Positions 27,179 to 35,400 of a DNA stretch of 64,000 nucleotides are shown one piece after another; positions within the stretch are counted from its first letter, which is position 1, and the number at the start of each line of letters is the position of its first letter. The stretch is from positions 1 through 64,000 of the forward strand of contig CAIRGJ010000055.1 of NCBI GenBank assembly GCA_903878085.1, in the 5' to 3' direction. Under the pieces are notes generated by a model. The model saw only the letters and a list, made by a program, of their open reading frames with translations, was not told the origin of the DNA and ran no database searches. Position numbers and translations under genes: made by a program. Source of the stretch: an uncultured Hyphomicrobiales bacterium (GTDB lineage: Bacteria; Pseudomonadota; Alphaproteobacteria; Rhizobiales; Xanthobacteraceae).

Positions 27179-28096
27179 ATGGCTGTCGATCCCAAACGCC
27201 TGCTCGAACTGCTGAGCATCGCTGAGTCCGGCTCCTTCACGAAGGCCGCGGCGGCACGCGGCATTTCGCAGCCCGCGCTGTCGAGCAGCATGTCGCTGTT
27301 AGAAAAAGCTCTCGGTGTGCGCGTGCTCGAGCGCGGCCGGAACGGCGCCGCCTTGACCGATTACGGCCGGCTGCTGGCGGCACATGCCCAGGCGCTGACG
27401 GCGCTACTTGCTCGCGCGTCCGATGATGTGCGGCTCAAGAAACAGGGACTGGAGGGCCTATTGGCCGTCGGCGCATCGCCGCTGGCCTGCGTCGAACTCG
27501 TGCCGAACGCGATCGCGCAGATCGGCGATGATAGCCCTAATATTTTGGTGCAGATTTTCGAGCGCCCCGACGACCAGCTTATGCAAGGGCTGCGGACGGG
27601 CGAACTCGACGTGGTGGTCAGCCCAGCCGGGCTGCAGGGCGATCCCCCCGACGTGGCGCGCGAAGTCATGCTGCATGACGTTTCCGTCGTCATCGTTCGT
27701 CCGCAAAATCCGCTGGCGCGCCGCAAGACCGTCAGCCTGAAGGAGTTGCGCGACGCACGTTGGGTGCTTCCCAGCGCGCAAACCGGCATGTGGCGCCACA
27801 TCGAGGCGCTGTTCATCGCCGAGAATGTGCCTTGGCCTGAGAATTACGTGACCACCAATTCGATCCTCGCATTGCGATCGCTGGTGATGCGGACCGACAG
27901 CGTGTCAATTTCGTCGCCCCGATTGATGAAATTGGAGCTCGCCGCTGGACAGCTCGCCTGTGTTCCCTTGCGAAAGCCGCATTTCGCGCGCGAGATCGTT
28001 TTGCGGACGCGCCGAAACGTACCCCTTACGCCGGTCGCGCAACGCCTTGTGACCGCGCTGCGCGCGGAAGCGTCAGTGCTGCGCGCACGGGCTTGA
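27179..28096 (+). CDS. LysR-family transcriptional regulator
   Basis: This 305-residue protein has an N-terminal winged helix-turn-helix (LLSIAESGSFTKAAAARGIS followed by QPALSSSMSLLEKALG) and a C-terminal effector-binding domain (FERPDDQLMQGLRTGELDVV and so on). It lies divergent from the MetE-like gene, the classic arrangement for a LysR activator and its target. In the 97-base intergenic region the heptamer TTGTTCG (27094-27100) recurs inverted as CGAACAA at 27148-27154, a possible operator pair. The following aldolase gene starts 95 bases on and may also be a target. Confidence 0.9.
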   Translation: MAVDPKRLLELLSIAESGSFTKAAAARGISQPALSSSMSLLEKALGVRVLERGRNGAALTDYGRLLAAHAQALTALLARASDDVRLKKQGLEGLLAVGASPLACVELVPNAIAQIGDDSPNILVQIFERPDDQLMQGLRTGELDVVVSPAGLQGDPPDVAREVMLHDVSVVIVRPQNPLARRKTVSLKELRDARWVLPSAQTGMWRHIEALFIAENVPWPENYVTTNSILALRSLVMRTDSVSISSPRLMKLELAAGQLACVPLRKPHFAREIVLRTRRNVPLTPVAQRLVTALRAEASVLRARA

Positions 28097-28190
28097 AGCG
28101 TGCGCCCGGCTGTTTATACATTGGCGGCTCTTATACAGTCGGATTCATCGCCGTCTGCGACACGTCATCGTCCAAGAAGAGGAAACGTCA

Positions 28191-28994
28191 GTGGCCAATA
28201 AAATCGCCGAAGCCCGTGCCGAACTTTCGCTCGCCAACCGCATCGTCGCCAACGAGGGCATCATCGATGCCTTCGGCCATGTCAGCATGCGTCACCCCGA
28301 CAACCCGAACCGCTACTTTCTGTCGCGGTCGCGCGCGCCCGAACTGGTGACGCCGGACGACTTCATCGAATACGACCTCGATTCCAATCCGATCCGCGAG
28401 CCGGGCGTCGGGCAATATTCCGAACGCGTGATCCACGGCGAAATCTTTAAAGCGCGGCCGGACGTGATGTCGGTATGCCATCACCATTGCCCGGCTTTCA
28501 TGCCGCTCTTGGCCAACCGCATCGATTATGTGCCGGTGTTCCATCTCGGCGCGGTCGGCGGCATCAAGCCGCCGTTTTGGGATCAGCACGACGAATTCGG
28601 CGACACCAACATGCTGGTGATCAAGCCGGAAGAGGGCGCTTCGCTCGCCCGCGCAATGGGGAAAGGCATGATGGTGCTGATGCGCCGGCACGGCGTCACC
28701 GTCGCCGGCACCAGCGTGAAAGACTGCGTATTCCGCACCGTGTTCTCGGCACGCAACGCCGCCTATCAGGTGCAGGCGCTCAGCATCGGCAGCAACATCG
28801 AGTCGCTGTCTGCGGGCGAAGCCAATCTCGCGGGATCGATCAGCTCCAAGACCACCGGCTTGACGCGGTCGTGGGAATATTGGTCGATGCGGGTCGCCAA
28901 AGCCGGCGGCGTGCCGGCCGCCAAGAAGGCCGCGCCGGCCAAGCCGCGAAAGCCTGCCGTCAAGAAAAGCAGCAGCAAGAAGAAGCGCCGCTAG
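28191..28994 (+). CDS. Class II aldolase/adducin family protein
   Basis: This 267-residue enzyme starts with GTG behind AAGAGGAAAC. The N-terminal region NEGIIDAFGHVSMRHPDNPN, the metal-binding HHHCPAF (HxH type) and the later RRHGVTVAG histidine match the fuculose-phosphate aldolase/adducin fold. Some relatives decarboxylate dihydroxyphthalates, which would suit the nearby extradiol dioxygenase; that link is inference. The C-terminal 30 residues form an Ala/Lys-rich basic tail (KKAAPAKPRKPAVKKSSSKK) unusual for the catalytic fold and reminiscent of histone-like tails. It is followed 96 bases on by a binding-protein gene. Confidence 0.82.
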   Translation: MANKIAEARAELSLANRIVANEGIIDAFGHVSMRHPDNPNRYFLSRSRAPELVTPDDFIEYDLDSNPIREPGVGQYSERVIHGEIFKARPDVMSVCHHHCPAFMPLLANRIDYVPVFHLGAVGGIKPPFWDQHDEFGDTNMLVIKPEEGASLARAMGKGMMVLMRRHGVTVAGTSVKDCVFRTVFSARNAAYQVQALSIGSNIESLSAGEANLAGSISSKTTGLTRSWEYWSMRVAKAGGVPAAKKAAPAKPRKPAVKKSSSKKKRR

Positions 28995-29090
28995 CATTTT
29001 GGCCTTTCCCCGTGGGCGGCACTTGTGTTGAATGCCGCCCACGTGGGGGCGCCACACCAACAATAGAAAAGACTTTCAGGGAGGAATGCG

Positions 29091-30053
29091 ATGAGGAATT
29101 TCAAGAGAATTGCAGCTGCGCTCGGGCTGCTGGCCTGCGCCGCCGCACCGGCTTTGGCGGAAGACCAGCTCAAGGTCGCGATGGGCCAGATCAATAACTG
29201 GGAAAACCAGCCGCCGACGCTCGGCCAGGACGCTGGCATCTTCAAGAAGCACGGACTGGTGCTTGATGTTGTAGGCACCCAGGGTGCCGGCGAAACCATC
29301 CAGGCGGTGATCTCAGGGAGCGCCGACATCGGCGGCGGCGTCGGCGCCGCCGGCGTGATGCGGGCTTTCTCGAAAGGTGCGCCAATCCGCATCCTGGCGC
29401 CGGCTTTCACCGGCACCGGCGATCTGTATTGGTACGTCAAGGCCGACTCCAAGATCAATAGCCTGAAAGACGCCACGCCCGAAACTTCGATTGCCTATTC
29501 GACCAACGGTTCCAGCTCGAACAACATCGTCGTCGCCTTCACCAGCGAGCTCGGCGCCAAGGCCAAGCCGGTCGCCACCGGCGGCCCCCCCGCCACGCTG
29601 ACGGCGGTGATGTCCGGCCAGATCGATATCGGCTGGGCGGCGCCGCCGTTCGGATTGAAGGAGATCAAGGAAGGCAAGATTCGCATCGTGGCGCGCGGCA
29701 GCGATGTGCCGTCGCTGCGCGGCCAGACGGTGCGCGTGTTGATCGTCAATTCGGAGGCGCTCAAGACCAAGCGTGAAGCGATCATGCGCTTCATGGAAGC
29801 CTATCGCGAGGCGGCGGACTGGATGTATGTCGACCCGAAAGCGATCGAGATGTATTCGGTCAAGATGAAGCTGCCGGTCGACCTGCTCAAGCAGTCGATG
29901 GACGAATTCCAGCCGAAAGCCACCTTGCAGAGCGACGCTTTCGCCGATCTCGACGGCGCGGTCCGCGATGCGGTCGGCCTGAAATTCCTCGACAAGCCGC
30001 TGACCAAGGAACAGCTCACGGAACTGCTGCAAATTCCGCCGCGGAAGAAATAA
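29091..30053 (+). CDS. ABC transporter substrate-binding protein (NitT/TauT type)
   Basis: This 320-residue periplasmic protein begins with a signal peptide (AAALGLLACAAAPALAED). The mature part has QLKVAMGQINNWENQPPTLG and GAGETIQAVISGSADIGGGV, typical of SsuA/ThiY-like binding proteins. GGGAGGAATGCG precedes the ATG. It follows the class II aldolase gene on the same strand, so ligand and aldolase substrate may be related. No permease or ATPase gene follows; a two-way terminator comes next. It could partner the ATPase-permease-permease operon at 23.5-25.9 kb. Confidence 0.85.
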   Translation: MRNFKRIAAALGLLACAAAPALAEDQLKVAMGQINNWENQPPTLGQDAGIFKKHGLVLDVVGTQGAGETIQAVISGSADIGGGVGAAGVMRAFSKGAPIRILAPAFTGTGDLYWYVKADSKINSLKDATPETSIAYSTNGSSSNNIVVAFTSELGAKAKPVATGGPPATLTAVMSGQIDIGWAAPPFGLKEIKEGKIRIVARGSDVPSLRGQTVRVLIVNSEALKTKREAIMRFMEAYREAADWMYVDPKAIEMYSVKMKLPVDLLKQSMDEFQPKATLQSDAFADLDGAVRDAVGLKFLDKPLTKEQLTELLQIPPRKK

Positions 30054-30076
30054 GGCGGACACGCTTTCAAAAAGAC

Positions 30077-30107
30077 AAACGGGCCGCTGCGATCCAGCGG
30101 TCCGTTT
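30077..30107. terminator. Bidirectional hairpin terminator
   Basis: Arms of 13 bases (30077-30089 and 30095-30107, one G-T wobble) enclose a 5-base loop, with T's after the stem on the plus strand and A's before it. It separates the binding-protein gene from the convergent dehydrogenase gene. Confidence 0.8.
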
Positions 30108-30121
30108 TGTTATTGAACAGG

Positions 30122-31024
30122 CTAATGCCGATCCTTCGCCGCCGCGCTGATGGCGTTGAGCATCACGGCGCGGTCGCTGGCCAGCGTTTCGCGCACTTTG
30201 TCGTGCTTGCCCAGTGCCCCCATCTCGCGCTGGCGCTTGACGGTGGCGTCGACCATCAGCGGCTCGAGGCCGAGCTCACGCAAGGTCAGCGATGATTCTT
30301 CCATCTCGGCGGCGCGGCGTTCGCCATGGCTCGCCATGCGTTCGATGTTGTAGTCGGCGACCTTGGTGAAATCGAGCGTCGGGTAATTGTTCTTCAGCGA
30401 GGCGGTGACTTCCTCCAAGAGCCCGGCGCGCGAGGCGGCGAGAAAGCATTCCAGCGTCAGCGCCTCCATGCCCTTGATCATCACGCTGCGGATCATCTTG
30501 ATCGCCGCCGCCTGGCCGGTCTCGCCAGGAACCACGGTCAGCTTCATCTCCAACTCGCCGAGCAGCGGGGCGACCGCGTCGGCATGCGGGCCGGCGATCA
30601 ACAGCGGCGTCTGGTGGCGCTTGGGATGGATCGGCGCGATGACCGCGACATCGACATAGCGGGCTTTGTCGCCGAGCAGCTTGGCGGTGTCCTGCTTGCG
30701 GCCGGGCGATACTGAGTTGATGTCGAGATAATAGGGGTTGCCTCGCAGATGCGGCGCGACCGAGCGGGCCGCCTCGAGGCTCGATGCGGCGGTCACCGCG
30801 GAGATGATCATATCGGTTTCCGCCACTGCGTCGGCGGCCGATGTCGCCGCTCGCACGCCGTATTTCTCTGCCGCGGCCTTGAGCTTCTCGCCGGCGGCTT
30901 CCGGAAACAAAATGTCCCAGGCCGCGATCTGCTCGATGCCGCCCTCGCGCAGGCCGGAGGCGATCGCCTGTCCGGCTTCGCCGAAACCGATGAAGGAAAT
31001 GCGTGGGGTATTGCGGCGGGTCAT
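30122..31024 (-). CDS. NAD(P)-dependent dehydrogenase with DUF1932 C-terminal domain
   Basis: This 300-residue protein has an N-terminal Rossmann fold with ISFIGFGEAGQAIASGLREG as the dinucleotide loop. The C-terminal helical domain contains VPGETGQAAAIKMIRSVMIK, where the Lys is at the catalytic position of beta-hydroxyacid dehydrogenases, and then LGLEPLMVDATVKRQREMG of the DUF1932 type. Family members oxidise 3-hydroxy acids or related phosphogluconate-like substrates. It is the second gene of a leftward pair with the extradiol dioxygenase, 70 bases apart, suggesting a shared catabolic pathway. The substrate is not determined. Confidence 0.85.
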   Translation of the reverse strand: MTRRNTPRISFIGFGEAGQAIASGLREGGIEQIAAWDILFPEAAGEKLKAAAEKYGVRAATSAADAVAETDMIISAVTAASSLEAARSVAPHLRGNPYYLDINSVSPGRKQDTAKLLGDKARYVDVAVIAPIHPKRHQTPLLIAGPHADAVAPLLGELEMKLTVVPGETGQAAAIKMIRSVMIKGMEALTLECFLAASRAGLLEEVTASLKNNYPTLDFTKVADYNIERMASHGERRAAEMEESSLTLRELGLEPLMVDATVKRQREMGALGKHDKVRETLASDRAVMLNAISAAAKDRH

Positions 31025-31094
31025 GGTCGTGTCCGGTCCTTGGAAGGTGCCTTCAATTCAAATCGGTTTCGGGACGGCGTCCTATGCGTCCCGG

Positions 31095-32054
31095 CTACTT
31101 ATGCTCAACCGGCGGCGTGCCGTGGGTATGGAACGAGGCGATGGTCTGCAGGCCCCAGGCCTGGCCCTTCTTGCGCTCGGTCTCGGTCCAGGTAATCGGC
31201 TTCCAGTCCGGCGCCAGCACCAGGCGCGCGCCGGCGCAGGCGACTTCGACGCGATTGCCGCCCGGCTCGTAGACGTAAAGAAAGAACGTCTGCTGCACCG
31301 CGTGCTTGTGCGGTCCGGTCTCGATGAACACGCCGTTCTCGAGGAAAATATCGGCGGCGCGCAGGATGTCCTCGCGGGAGTCCAGCGCATAGGTGACGTG
31401 ATGGAAGCGGCCTTTGGTGCCTGTGTGGTCGCGCGTATAGGCGAAGTCGTAGGACTTGTTGGTCGCCGTCATCCACATGCCGGCCTCGGTGCCGTCGTCG
31501 AGCACGATCTGCTCGGTCAGCATGAAACCGAGATAGTTCTGGAAGAATTCGCGGTTGGCCTTGATGTCGGCGGCCAGGCCGTTGAAGTGGTCGATGCGCC
31601 GCACATTGCAGCCGCGCGCCGGGTAACGTTGCGCCTGGTTCTTCAGCGCCGGCTTTTTGTCGGCTGGCGGCTCATACCATTCGGTGTCGTAATAAAGCTC
31701 GATGACGTGGCCGTCGGGATCCTTGCAGACGAAGGTCTTGCCGTGGCCGAGATCGCCGTCGCTCCAGCCGACATCGAAACCAGAACCCTTGAGCGCGGCG
31801 GCGCGCCGCTCCAGCGCCTGCGGCGAGCGGGTGCGGAAGGCGCAATGCGCCATGCCCGAGGTCTTGGACGCGGTCAGCTTGAGCGAATAGCGCTCGTAAT
31901 CGTCCCAGCCGCGCAGATAGACGCTATCGCCCTTTTCGCCGCTGACGGTCATGCCCATGACGTCGACGAAGAACTTGACGCTATCATCGAATTTCGGCGT
32001 CAGCATTTCGACATGGCCGAGATGGGCGATGTCGTGGATCGGTTCGCTTGGCAA
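31095..32054 (-). CDS. Extradiol ring-cleavage dioxygenase (catechol 2,3-dioxygenase type, VOC fold)
   Basis: This 319-residue enzyme consists of two vicinal-oxygen-chelate modules. Iron ligands expected in the C-terminal module are His in RRIDHFNGL (about residue 157), His in GRFHHVTYAL and Glu in GGNRVEVACAG. Family members insert O2 next to a catechol hydroxyl (meta cleavage), giving a yellow semialdehyde. The only in-frame start covering the N-terminal module is a TTG; an ATG seven bases upstream is out of frame, so a one-base error or real frameshift at a short T run is possible. It is followed by the DUF1932 dehydrogenase gene and divergent from a binding-protein/permease pair. Confidence 0.88.
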   Translation of the reverse strand: MPSEPIHDIAHLGHVEMLTPKFDDSVKFFVDVMGMTVSGEKGDSVYLRGWDDYERYSLKLTASKTSGMAHCAFRTRSPQALERRAAALKGSGFDVGWSDGDLGHGKTFVCKDPDGHVIELYYDTEWYEPPADKKPALKNQAQRYPARGCNVRRIDHFNGLAADIKANREFFQNYLGFMLTEQIVLDDGTEAGMWMTATNKSYDFAYTRDHTGTKGRFHHVTYALDSREDILRAADIFLENGVFIETGPHKHAVQQTFFLYVYEPGGNRVEVACAGARLVLAPDWKPITWTETERKKGQAWGLQTIASFHTHGTPPVEHK

Positions 32055-32291
32055 AGGGCATCTCGCTTTTAGAGTCGTTTTCGGGCGCTATTAACGCCAT
32101 GACCCCAGTCCTGGTCAAAGGCCAAATATCGGGGTCGAATAAGGGCGGTCGGGCCGGGATTAGGCAGGCCAGGTTCGTTGTTTTTGGCGGTGTGATCGGG
32201 CACAATTACACGCCAGCGGCCAAGCCGCGGTCGATCCGATTGTCGTGGGGGCGCATTCGGGCGGGTCAAAAAACAATCTGGGAGGATTCAT

Positions 32292-33308
32292 ATGCGCACA
32301 CTCTATTGCACGCTTGCGGCCGTCGCCGCGGTGGCGCTGACGCTGCCGGGCGCCGCCAACGCGCAGACCAAGATCACCATTGGCATTCCGACGTCGCCGC
32401 CCAATATCGTCCACATGCCGGTGATCGTCGCCAAGGAACTCGGCCTCTACAAAAAAGCCGGCCTCGATGTCGACATCGTCTCGCTGGGCGACGGCGTGAA
32501 GGTCTATCGCGCACTTCTCGCCGGCAACATCGATCTGGGACTGACGCCCGGCGCGCCGACCATCATCGGCCGCGCCAATGGCGCTGCGGTGAAGGCGCTG
32601 TCCGCCAATCTGCCGAAGTTCGAGGCCTCGATGGTGGTGCGCGGCGACATCAAGACCGTGGCGGATCTCAAGGGCAAGCGCATCGGCATCCAGGAACCGG
32701 GCGGTTTTGCCGACTTGCTCAGCCGCAGCGTGCTGCGCGCCGCCAAGATCGACCCCAAGGAGGTGAACTTCGTCAGCATCGCCAGCGAAGACGTGCCCGC
32801 GCTGGTGGCCAACCAGGTCGATACAGCGATCCTGCACGTCGAGCAGGAAATGTTCGCGATAAGCAAAGTGCCGGACCTGCATGCCATTGGCCGGATGTGG
32901 GAGCTGCAGCCGAAGACGCTTTATACTTTCCTGTCGGCGACCGAAAAAACCATCGCCGCGAATCCGGCGATGGTGCAGGCCGTGGTCACGGCCAACATCG
33001 AGGCGACCCGCATCATGTACACGGACAAGGCCAAGATCATGCCGATCCTGGTCAAGCAGACCGGCTATCCGGAGAAGATTCTGTCCGAGAGCTTCGACTT
33101 CATGGTGAAGAATTGCATCTGGGACGCCAATAGCGGGCTGGGTGCCGAGCGCGTGGATTTCACCGCCGACCTGATGACTAAGATCGGCAACATCAAGGAA
33201 GGCAAGACGCCGAAATACGAGGACATCGTCGATACTACCTTCGCCAAAAAAGCGATCGAGCAGGTCGGCGAATGGAAGGGCCCAGTCTGCCCGACGGCGG
33301 CGTTCTGA
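32292..33308 (+). CDS. ABC transporter substrate-binding protein (NitT/TauT type)
   Basis: This 338-residue periplasmic binding protein has a signal peptide (LAAVAAVALTLPGAANAQ) and TKITIGIPTSPPNIVHMPVI at the mature N terminus, followed by GNIDLGLTPGAPTIIGRANG and LKGKRIGIQEPGGFADLLSR. GGGAGGATTCAT precedes the ATG. Its stop overlaps the permease start by one base (TGATG), so the two are translationally coupled. Divergence from the extradiol dioxygenase gene suggests uptake of an aromatic acid, as an inference. Confidence 0.88.
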   Translation: MRTLYCTLAAVAAVALTLPGAANAQTKITIGIPTSPPNIVHMPVIVAKELGLYKKAGLDVDIVSLGDGVKVYRALLAGNIDLGLTPGAPTIIGRANGAAVKALSANLPKFEASMVVRGDIKTVADLKGKRIGIQEPGGFADLLSRSVLRAAKIDPKEVNFVSIASEDVPALVANQVDTAILHVEQEMFAISKVPDLHAIGRMWELQPKTLYTFLSATEKTIAANPAMVQAVVTANIEATRIMYTDKAKIMPILVKQTGYPEKILSESFDFMVKNCIWDANSGLGAERVDFTADLMTKIGNIKEGKTPKYEDIVDTTFAKKAIEQVGEWKGPVCPTAAF

Positions 33309-34129
33309 TGAGCGTCGTCAACCACGTTCAAACCGGCGCGGCCGCGGCATCGGTTCCGGTCAAGCCGGCAGCCACCTGGTGGGAGCAGCCGGCGTTTTTC
33401 CGCTACGGCTTCGTCGTGCTCATTTTGATTGTCTGGGAGATCGTCGGGCCGTTCATCAGCCCGATCTTCTTCACCTATCCGTCGAAAATCGCCGTGGCGT
33501 TCTACGACGTCACCGTCTCCGGCGAATTGCCATATTACCTTGGACAGAGTCTGGAGGTCATGGCCTACGGTCTGAGCGCGTCACTCGTCGTCGGCATTCC
33601 GCTCGGCATCGCGATGGCACGGTTCCGGCGGCTGGATTGGGCGCTCGACTTGCCGATCAATGCGCTTTACGCCACGCCGCTGGTCGCGGTGGTGCCGCTA
33701 TTGGTGCTGTGGTTCGGCATTTATCTCAAGGCCAAAATCATCGTGGTGTTTCTGTTCGCGGTGTTCCCCGTCCTGATCAACACCTATCAGGGCGTGCGCG
33801 AATGCGACAAGAACATGCTCGAAGTGGCGCGCTCGTTCCGCTCCAACGAGTGGCGGATGTGGCAGGACGTGCTGATTCCGTTCGCGGTGCCCTATATCGT
33901 CGCCGGCATTCGCCTGGCCATTGGCCGCGGCCTGATCGGCATGATCATCGCCGAGTTCTACACCACCATTTCCGGCCTCGGCTTCATGATCACGCGCTAC
34001 GCTAATGTGTTCGAGATGGACAAGGTCTTCGTGCCGGTGATTGTGCTGATGGTGCTCGGCGTGTCGCTGACGTCGTTGTTGAAATGGGTCGGCCGCCGCA
34101 TCGCGCCGTGGAGCGCGGCTAACCGCTGA
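33308..34129 (+). CDS. ABC transporter permease (NitT/TauT family)
   Basis: This 273-residue permease has six apparent membrane spans, beginning with YGFVVLILIVWEIVGPFISP, and the coupling loop EVARSFRSNEWRMWQDVLIP. The ATG overlapping the preceding TGA is chosen over an upstream in-frame start inside the binding-protein gene. No ATPase gene follows; the next gene is a small membrane protein 132 bases away. The transporter must borrow an ATPase from elsewhere or have lost it. Confidence 0.9.
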   Translation: MSVVNHVQTGAAAASVPVKPAATWWEQPAFFRYGFVVLILIVWEIVGPFISPIFFTYPSKIAVAFYDVTVSGELPYYLGQSLEVMAYGLSASLVVGIPLGIAMARFRRLDWALDLPINALYATPLVAVVPLLVLWFGIYLKAKIIVVFLFAVFPVLINTYQGVRECDKNMLEVARSFRSNEWRMWQDVLIPFAVPYIVAGIRLAIGRGLIGMIIAEFYTTISGLGFMITRYANVFEMDKVFVPVIVLMVLGVSLTSLLKWVGRRIAPWSAANR

Positions 34130-34261
34130 CGACGGCTGTCATTGCGGTTCCAACGCTGACGACGCGCGTGCCGTCGCACGACAAAAAATCATGAGCCCCG
34201 GCTTGGCGAAAGTCCGGCCGCGGGCGTAACATCACAATGCCGGCTATATCCGGGGGATGTC

Positions 34262-34783
34262 ATGATCATCGGACTGTCGACTTCCGCCTTTACGACAATT
34301 CACGTCGTCATCACGCTAATTGCGATCGTGACCAGCTTCATCGTCATGTTCGGCATGATTGGCAATAAGCGGTTGCCCGGCTGGACCGCGATATGCCTGC
34401 TGTTCACGGTGCTGACCAGCGCGACCGGCTTCATGTTTCCGATTCACGGCTTTACGCCGGCCATAGGCACCGGCGTCATCTCATGCCTGCTGCTGATCGT
34501 CGCGCTGATCGCGCTCTACGCCAAGCATCTCGCAGGCGCCTGGCGCAGGCTCTATGTGGTGACCGCGGTCGCCGCGTTCTGGTTCAATGTTTTCGTGCTG
34601 ATCGTGCAGTCGTTCGAGAAGGTGCCGTTCCTTAACGCAGCGGCGCCGATGGTCGGCCCGCCTTTCGCCGATCCGGTCAACACGCATTTTATCGTCGCGC
34701 AAGGCGTGGCGCTGGTGGTCTTCGTCGCCGTCGGCGTGCTCGCCGCGATCAAATTTCGTCCGGGCGTGCCGTTGCCGGCGTAA
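34262..34783 (+). CDS. Four-span membrane protein, unknown function
   Basis: This 173-residue protein has four predicted membrane helices: TIHVVITLIAIVTSFIVMFG, WTAICLLFTVLTSATGFMFP, GVISCLLLIVALIALYAKHL and a C-terminal FIVAQGVALVVFVAVGVLAA. There is a fifth weaker hydrophobic stretch near LYVVTAVAAFWFNVFVLIVQ. I do not recognise a characterised family. Its 3' end overlaps the convergent DUF6455 gene by 35 bases. Confidence 0.75.
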   Translation: MIIGLSTSAFTTIHVVITLIAIVTSFIVMFGMIGNKRLPGWTAICLLFTVLTSATGFMFPIHGFTPAIGTGVISCLLLIVALIALYAKHLAGAWRRLYVVTAVAAFWFNVFVLIVQSFEKVPFLNAAAPMVGPPFADPVNTHFIVAQGVALVVFVAVGVLAAIKFRPGVPLPA

Positions 34784-35051
34784 CGGGATGGTCCCAGCGT
34801 CCAACGCCCGGCTGCTCGATCTGCATTTCAAACAAGATATCGGCGTTTGGGCAAAAGCGCGGCGCGAAGTTTGCCGTCGCTATGGCCGCCAGCCAGTCGC
34901 GGCAGTTCTGTTTGTCGGCACAGTTTTCGCAGCGGTGGAACGCGGTGGTGTAGCTGAGACTCCAGCGCGAGATTGCACCGCAACCAGGCTCAATTCCTAA
35001 ATGTTCCATCATTTCATGGATATGGGTCGCTTGGCGTTCATGGGCTGGCAT
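34749..35051 (-). CDS. DUF6455-like Cys-containing small protein
   Basis: With the start at MPAHERQATH (GGGAG lies eight bases upstream) this is a 100-residue soluble protein. It carries a cysteine cluster FHRCENCADKQNCRDWL followed by APRFCPNADILFEM, the pattern of the DUF6455 family found in alphaproteobacteria; four cysteines could bind a metal. An upstream in-frame ATG would add 30 residues without a good ribosome binding site. The 3' end overlaps the convergent membrane-protein gene. Confidence 0.72.
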   Translation of the reverse strand: MPAHERQATHIHEMMEHLGIEPGCGAISRWSLSYTTAFHRCENCADKQNCRDWLAAIATANFAPRFCPNADILFEMQIEQPGVGRWDHPVTPATARPDEI

Positions 35052-35400
35052 AACGGCAGCTCCCGCTGAGAAGCCCGGCAAATCAAGCCTAATAGCAATG
35101 CGATCCGTCCTCATGACATGGATCAAATTAGGCGGTCGCACGGTTCACGATGGCGCGCAGCGCCGATCGGTCATTGACTTGCCCCACATAGGGTCCAAGG
35201 TGTCCGGCACACGACACAATATATCTATTTATGCCCGGTTTGCCCGATAGGGACAGTCGACACGTCTGTCCGCTAACCGACAGACGAAGGGAGGCGCCTT
35301 CGCATTAGTCAATTTATATCCGCAGCACGGCGCTGATTCGGCGCGCTGGTGAAACTGTTGCGGTTTCCGCTCCCATCCGACGGGAGCTCGGAGAACCGTA
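35052..35400. other. 349-base intergenic region upstream of the Crp/Fnr gene
   Basis: No open frame with coding character was seen. The region contains two competing short inverted repeats: GTCTGTC (35264-35270) with GACAGAC (35279-35285), and GGACAG with CTGTCC around 35250-35271. They could form an operator or a leader hairpin for the Crp/Fnr-type regulator gene. The left part holds the promoter of the DUF6455-like gene. Confidence 0.45.
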
